A stretch of 64,000 nt of DNA from the NCBI GenBank assembly GCA_958295955.1, contig OY282420.1:4044435-4108434 (forward strand), in the 5' to 3' direction. The stretch's first letter is position 1. Each line of letters opens with the position of its first letter. A program made the position numbers and the translations under genes. The notes under the pieces were generated by a model. That model worked only from the letters and a program-made list of their open reading frames with translations. It searched no databases and had not been told where the DNA came from. This DNA is from an uncultured Bryobacterales bacterium (lineage in GTDB: Bacteria > Acidobacteriota > Terriglobia > Bryobacterales > UBA6623). This document shows positions 61,352 to 64,000 of the stretch, piece after piece.

Positions 61352-62380
61352 TCAGGGCGCTGTCCGCTGCGGCGCTTCCAGGCGGTACACGCGGCGGGCG
61401 ACGCCGCTGAACATGGCGTCTTTTTCGTCCTCGGAAAAATCGCGCACGATTTTCTTCAGGCCGTTGTAGAGGACCGGGTAGCTGATCGAGAGCCTGTCCA
61501 CGGGGAAGTTGCTCTCGAACATGCAGCGTTCCGGTCCGAAGCATTCGATGGCGTGCAGGTAATACGGCCGTTGCGCCGCGGCGAACTCGTCCGACGTGGG
61601 GGGCGTTGCGCGCCGGTTCCAGCCGAAGCCGTTGTCGGGCATCGCCAGGCCGCCGAGCTTGGCGAACACGTTCGGGCGGCGCGCGAGCTCGGCGATGCTT
61701 TTCTTCCAGTCCGCGAAAATCTCTTGGCGCCGCGCCGCGTAGGGGCCGACGCCGAGCGGCGTGCCGAAGTGGTCGAGGACGATCGCGGCGTCCGGGACGG
61801 CGGCGGCAAGGTCGGCGAGTTCGCGGTTCTGGTAGTGGTAATGCCAAGCGTCGTAGCTGAGCCCCAGGCGGCCGAGCGTGCTCACGCCTTCCCGAAACTC
61901 GGCGTCGGCATAGAGGCCCGCGGGGGCGCGGCCGGGGATCGCCAACGCTTGCGGGCATTCGGGGTGCGCGGCGGCATGACGGATGCCGCGGAAGAGCCCG
62001 GCGCCGGCTGCGGCGTGGGCTGCGAGCGCCTCTTCCACGGCGCGGCCCAGCCTGAGATCGGCGTGGGCGACGATTCCGGCGATTGCCGCTCCGCTGCCGG
62101 CGGCGCCGGAGCGGGCGGTTGCGGCAACGAATTCCGTCTCGCCGACCGGTCGCAACGCCGCGGGGCCGTCCGTGCGGTAACAGGCGCGGCACTCGAGAAA
62201 GACGGTTTGGACGACGTTATGCCCCGCGCCCGTGTCGGCGTGAAGCTGCGCCAACAGGTACGGCCCCTGGAGACGGTTTTCCTTCCAGAGGTGATGGTGC
62301 GGGTCGACGATGACGCGCTCCGGCTCCAAGATCTCTTCCTGAACGAGATCGAGCCATTCCGCGCTGCCGGGTTTGGGCAT
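61352..62380 (-). CDS. Amidohydrolase-2 family lactonase-like protein
   Basis: This 342-residue TIM-barrel hydrolase has a metal-binding VIVDPHHHLWKEN (His-x-His), GIRHAAAHPECP, VLDHFGTPLGVG and MFESNFPVDRLS (C-terminal Asp). This layout resembles 2-pyrone-4,6-dicarboxylate lactonases and sugar lactonases. It may open a sugar-derived lactone, which would fit the sugar-acid genes elsewhere in the window. It is a single gene, divergent from the inositol monophosphatase-family gene. Confidence 0.85.
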   Translation of the reverse strand: MPKPGSAEWLDLVQEEILEPERVIVDPHHHLWKENRLQGPYLLAQLHADTGAGHNVVQTVFLECRACYRTDGPAALRPVGETEFVAATARSGAAGSGAAIAGIVAHADLRLGRAVEEALAAHAAAGAGLFRGIRHAAAHPECPQALAIPGRAPAGLYADAEFREGVSTLGRLGLSYDAWHYHYQNRELADLAAAVPDAAIVLDHFGTPLGVGPYAARRQEIFADWKKSIAELARRPNVFAKLGGLAMPDNGFGWNRRATPPTSDEFAAAQRPYYLHAIECFGPERCMFESNFPVDRLSISYPVLYNGLKKIVRDFSEDEKDAMFSGVARRVYRLEAPQRTAP

Positions 62381-62475
62381 GGTTCCTCCATTTGTACAGG
62401 AAACCGCGGGCGGACGGTTTACATCCGCTTGTCACGGGATGTTCGCCCCGGCTTGTTAGGCTGGAGCTTATCCCC

Positions 62476-63303
62476 ATGAACAGTCCCGATTTTGTTGCGT
62501 TTGCGTCGGACGTAGCCCACGAGGCGGGCGCGGTCTTGATGAATCACTACGAGAAGGTCAACATCGAGTACAAGGGCGCGTTCGACACCGTGACCGCCGC
62601 GGACCGGGCGGCCGAGAAGCTGATCGTCGAGCGTATCCGGGCGCGGTTTCCCACGCATTCGGTCATTGCCGAAGAGGGCGGCGGGATCGACCGGGGCGGC
62701 GATTGCGTCTGGTATGTCGATCCGCTCGACGGCACGACGAATTTCGCCCACGGGATGCAGCGTTTTTGCGTCAGCATCGGTTTGTGGTCGCAAGGGGAGG
62801 GGCGGGTCGGAGTCGTTTTCGACCCGACTCGCGGCGATCTGTTTTGCGCGGAGGCGGGTTCCGGCGCCTACCTCAATACGCGCAGATTGCGGGTTTCGCA
62901 GGTCAGCGACTTCCGCCAGGCACTTTTTGCGACGGGGTTTCCCAGCAGCATCCGCCATGTCAATACCAACGTGCATTATTTCTATCAGGTGGCGATGCAT
63001 AGCCACGGCGTGCGGCGGACGGGTTCGGCGGCGCTTGACCTGTGCTCGGTGGCGCGCGGCCACCTGGAAGGCTTTTGGGAAATCGGACTCAAGCCCTGGG
63101 ACGTGGGCGCCGGATTGGTGATTCTTGGCGAGGCCGGGGGACAATACTGCGACTTCGAGGGCGGCCGCTATCGGCCTGGAGACGCGCGCCTGGTTTGCGC
63201 CAACGGAAAAGTGACCGGCGCGCTGCTCGAACTATTCGCCGAGATCGGCCGCGGCGAGTTCCGCGCGGCGATGCCGCCCGTGACGGGCTCAGCGGGCGCG
63301 TAG
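62476..63303 (+). CDS. Inositol monophosphatase-family phosphatase
   Basis: This 275-residue enzyme has the metal-binding VIAEEGGG, WYVDPLDGTTNFAHG, RRTGSAALDLCSVARG and KPWDVGAGLVILGEAGG motifs in the expected order. It would hydrolyse inositol-1-phosphate or a related phosphate with Mg2+. The ATG at 62476 matches the usual distance to the first helix (SPDFVAFASDVAHEAG). The final 15 bp overlap the convergent gene at 63289. Confidence 0.92.
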   Translation: MNSPDFVAFASDVAHEAGAVLMNHYEKVNIEYKGAFDTVTAADRAAEKLIVERIRARFPTHSVIAEEGGGIDRGGDCVWYVDPLDGTTNFAHGMQRFCVSIGLWSQGEGRVGVVFDPTRGDLFCAEAGSGAYLNTRRLRVSQVSDFRQALFATGFPSSIRHVNTNVHYFYQVAMHSHGVRRTGSAALDLCSVARGHLEGFWEIGLKPWDVGAGLVILGEAGGQYCDFEGGRYRPGDARLVCANGKVTGALLELFAEIGRGEFRAAMPPVTGSAGA

Positions 63304-63819
63304 GGAATAGCCTAGCCTGCCGAGCGGATCGGCGTGGCGCGCGAGTTGCTGCGGGTTAACCCCGAACGCCGCCGCCGCCGCGGGGCGGATCCGCGCGTCC
63401 GTTGCATCGTCGTTGGGAAAGCCGAGGCGGTCGTTGACGAAGATTTCCCAACAGCCTTCGCGCGTTTGGAAGTCCGCAGGAAATTCCGGTTCGGAGGTCA
63501 ACGCCGCGTTGAGTTCGCGGGCGCGGCGCAGGGCTGCGGCGAAACGCTCGCGGAGACCGCCGCTCAGTCCGCTTTGCGTGCTCGTCAACAGACCCGGTCC
63601 GGGGGGATTCAGGTTGACCGCATAGCGGTCGCGCTTGCCGGCGAGCAAAATCCCCGGGCCTTGCGCCATGTGCGCGTAATCGGCCAGATCTACCCAGTCA
63701 CAGGGATGGTCTTCCACCCGCCGCCAGCGGTCGAAAATCGTCAGAAAAGGGTCAAGGTCGGGCGCGGCCGGCGCGTCGAGCAGAAGCTTGACGTCGATTC
63801 TTTGCAGATCGTTTTCCAT
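63289..63819 (-). CDS. Hypothetical protein
   Basis: This 176-residue protein has no family I recognise. It is neutral and without a signal peptide. Visible segments are LQRIDVKLLLDAPAAPDL, FLTIFDRWRRVEDHPCDW, VDLADYAHMAQGPG and GCWEIFVNDRLGFPND. Coding potential is supported by good codon-position GC bias and a clean convergent arrangement with the inositol monophosphatase-family gene, which it overlaps by 15 bp. Confidence 0.55.
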   Translation of the reverse strand: MENDLQRIDVKLLLDAPAAPDLDPFLTIFDRWRRVEDHPCDWVDLADYAHMAQGPGILLAGKRDRYAVNLNPPGPGLLTSTQSGLSGGLRERFAAALRRARELNAALTSEPEFPADFQTREGCWEIFVNDRLGFPNDDATDARIRPAAAAAFGVNPQQLARHADPLGRLGYSLRAR

Positions 63820-63894
63820 CGTCTCCCTTGGGCTGTCTTCCCCGGCGCGGGAGCAGTCTTCTTCCCTGCGGCCCCGGATGCGCCGCCCTGCGGC

Positions 63895-64000
63895 CTAAAA
63901 ATTCGTCGCTTGCGAGTACACTCCCTGCGCGGCCTCGATGAAGAGCGTCGCTTCCTCGACCCGCAGGCGGGCTTTTTCGGGATTGTCCGTCGCGCCTTCC
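63895..64000 (-). CDS. C-terminal end of a minus-strand gene
   Basis: The minus strand is open from the right edge to a TAG at 63897-63895. It encodes DNPEKARLRVEEATLFIEAA then GVYSQATNF. Only 34 codons are visible, so the call rests on codon pattern alone; no function can be suggested. The 75-bp gap to the next gene shows no features. Confidence 0.45.
   Translation of the reverse strand, partial: EGATDNPEKARLRVEEATLFIEAAQGVYSQATNF

Overview
The window is GC-rich bacterial chromosome, apart from one AT-rich island. It most resembles Acidobacteriota of the Bryobacterales/Solibacter type. Evidence for this is a secreted NHL-repeat protein ending in a Solibacter-type (TIGR03437-like) C-terminal domain, an Oar-like TonB receptor with a carboxypeptidase-regulatory N-terminus and a LPLNGRD-type plug motif, paired DUF1549/DUF1501 proteins, Tat-exported Gfo/Idh/MocA oxidoreductases, sulfatases, and several enolase-superfamily enzymes. 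The assignment is an inference from protein families; no rRNA is present.

Layout. 1-4616: an operon-like run of an NHL protein, DUF1549, DUF1501 and a formylglycine-enzyme-like protein that lacks the catalytic cysteines. 4763-11323: a sugar-acid (probably hexuronate) operon with MFS transporter, GntR regulator, DHDPS/KDG-type lyase, mandelate-racemase-type dehydratase, UxaE-type tagaturonate epimerase and a lipoprotein aldose epimerase; it ends in a TAGTGGG heptamer array that supplies the last stop codon. 11623-14826: polyphosphate glucokinase, a Tat-type oxidoreductase and a HEAT-repeat protein. 14906-19471 (minus): an FG-GAP lipoprotein, a PD-(D/E)XK-like protein and the NHL/TIGR03437 protein with six 168-bp repeats. 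19792-22185: an enolase-superfamily epimerase with an M24 peptidase.

22152-24486 is the most interesting segment: an AT-rich island bounded by a perfect 43-bp direct repeat that copies the 3' end of the M24 peptidase gene. It holds an intact trio, a GHKL ATPase with a STAS-like N-terminus, a DUF4325 STAS-like protein and a PIN-domain nuclease. The trio sits between decayed remnants of what look like the methylase and restriction genes of a type III-like restriction-modification locus. This suggests a partner-switching/PIN module that normally travels inside restriction loci.

24488-40681: O-methyltransferase, proC, mutS, a small lipoprotein, a TonB receptor, a GMC oxidoreductase with a four-cysteine cluster, DUF971, a START-like protein, a second PD-(D/E)XK protein, an AGCS symporter, a P450 and a sulfatase. 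40711-40787: tRNA-Pro(CGG). 40855-47754: an Omp85-family protein, an isomerase/oxidoreductase/MFS operon, a divergent NagB-like gene and an FG-GAP protein. 47771-52170 (minus): a tight operon of fatty acid hydroxylase, GH3-type adenylating enzyme, enolase-superfamily enzyme and methyltransferase, probably making or modifying a small molecule. 52222-64000: DUF2147, a small winged-helix-like protein, MobA, a lipoprotein, a second sulfatase, 6-phosphogluconate dehydrogenase, a GT-C type membrane protein, a HAD hydrolase, an amidohydrolase, an inositol monophosphatase-family enzyme and two uncharacterised genes, the last cut by the window edge.

Several genes have a TANNNT -10-like box only 5-6 nt before the start codon and no Shine-Dalgarno sequence, which suggests that leaderless transcripts are common in this organism.
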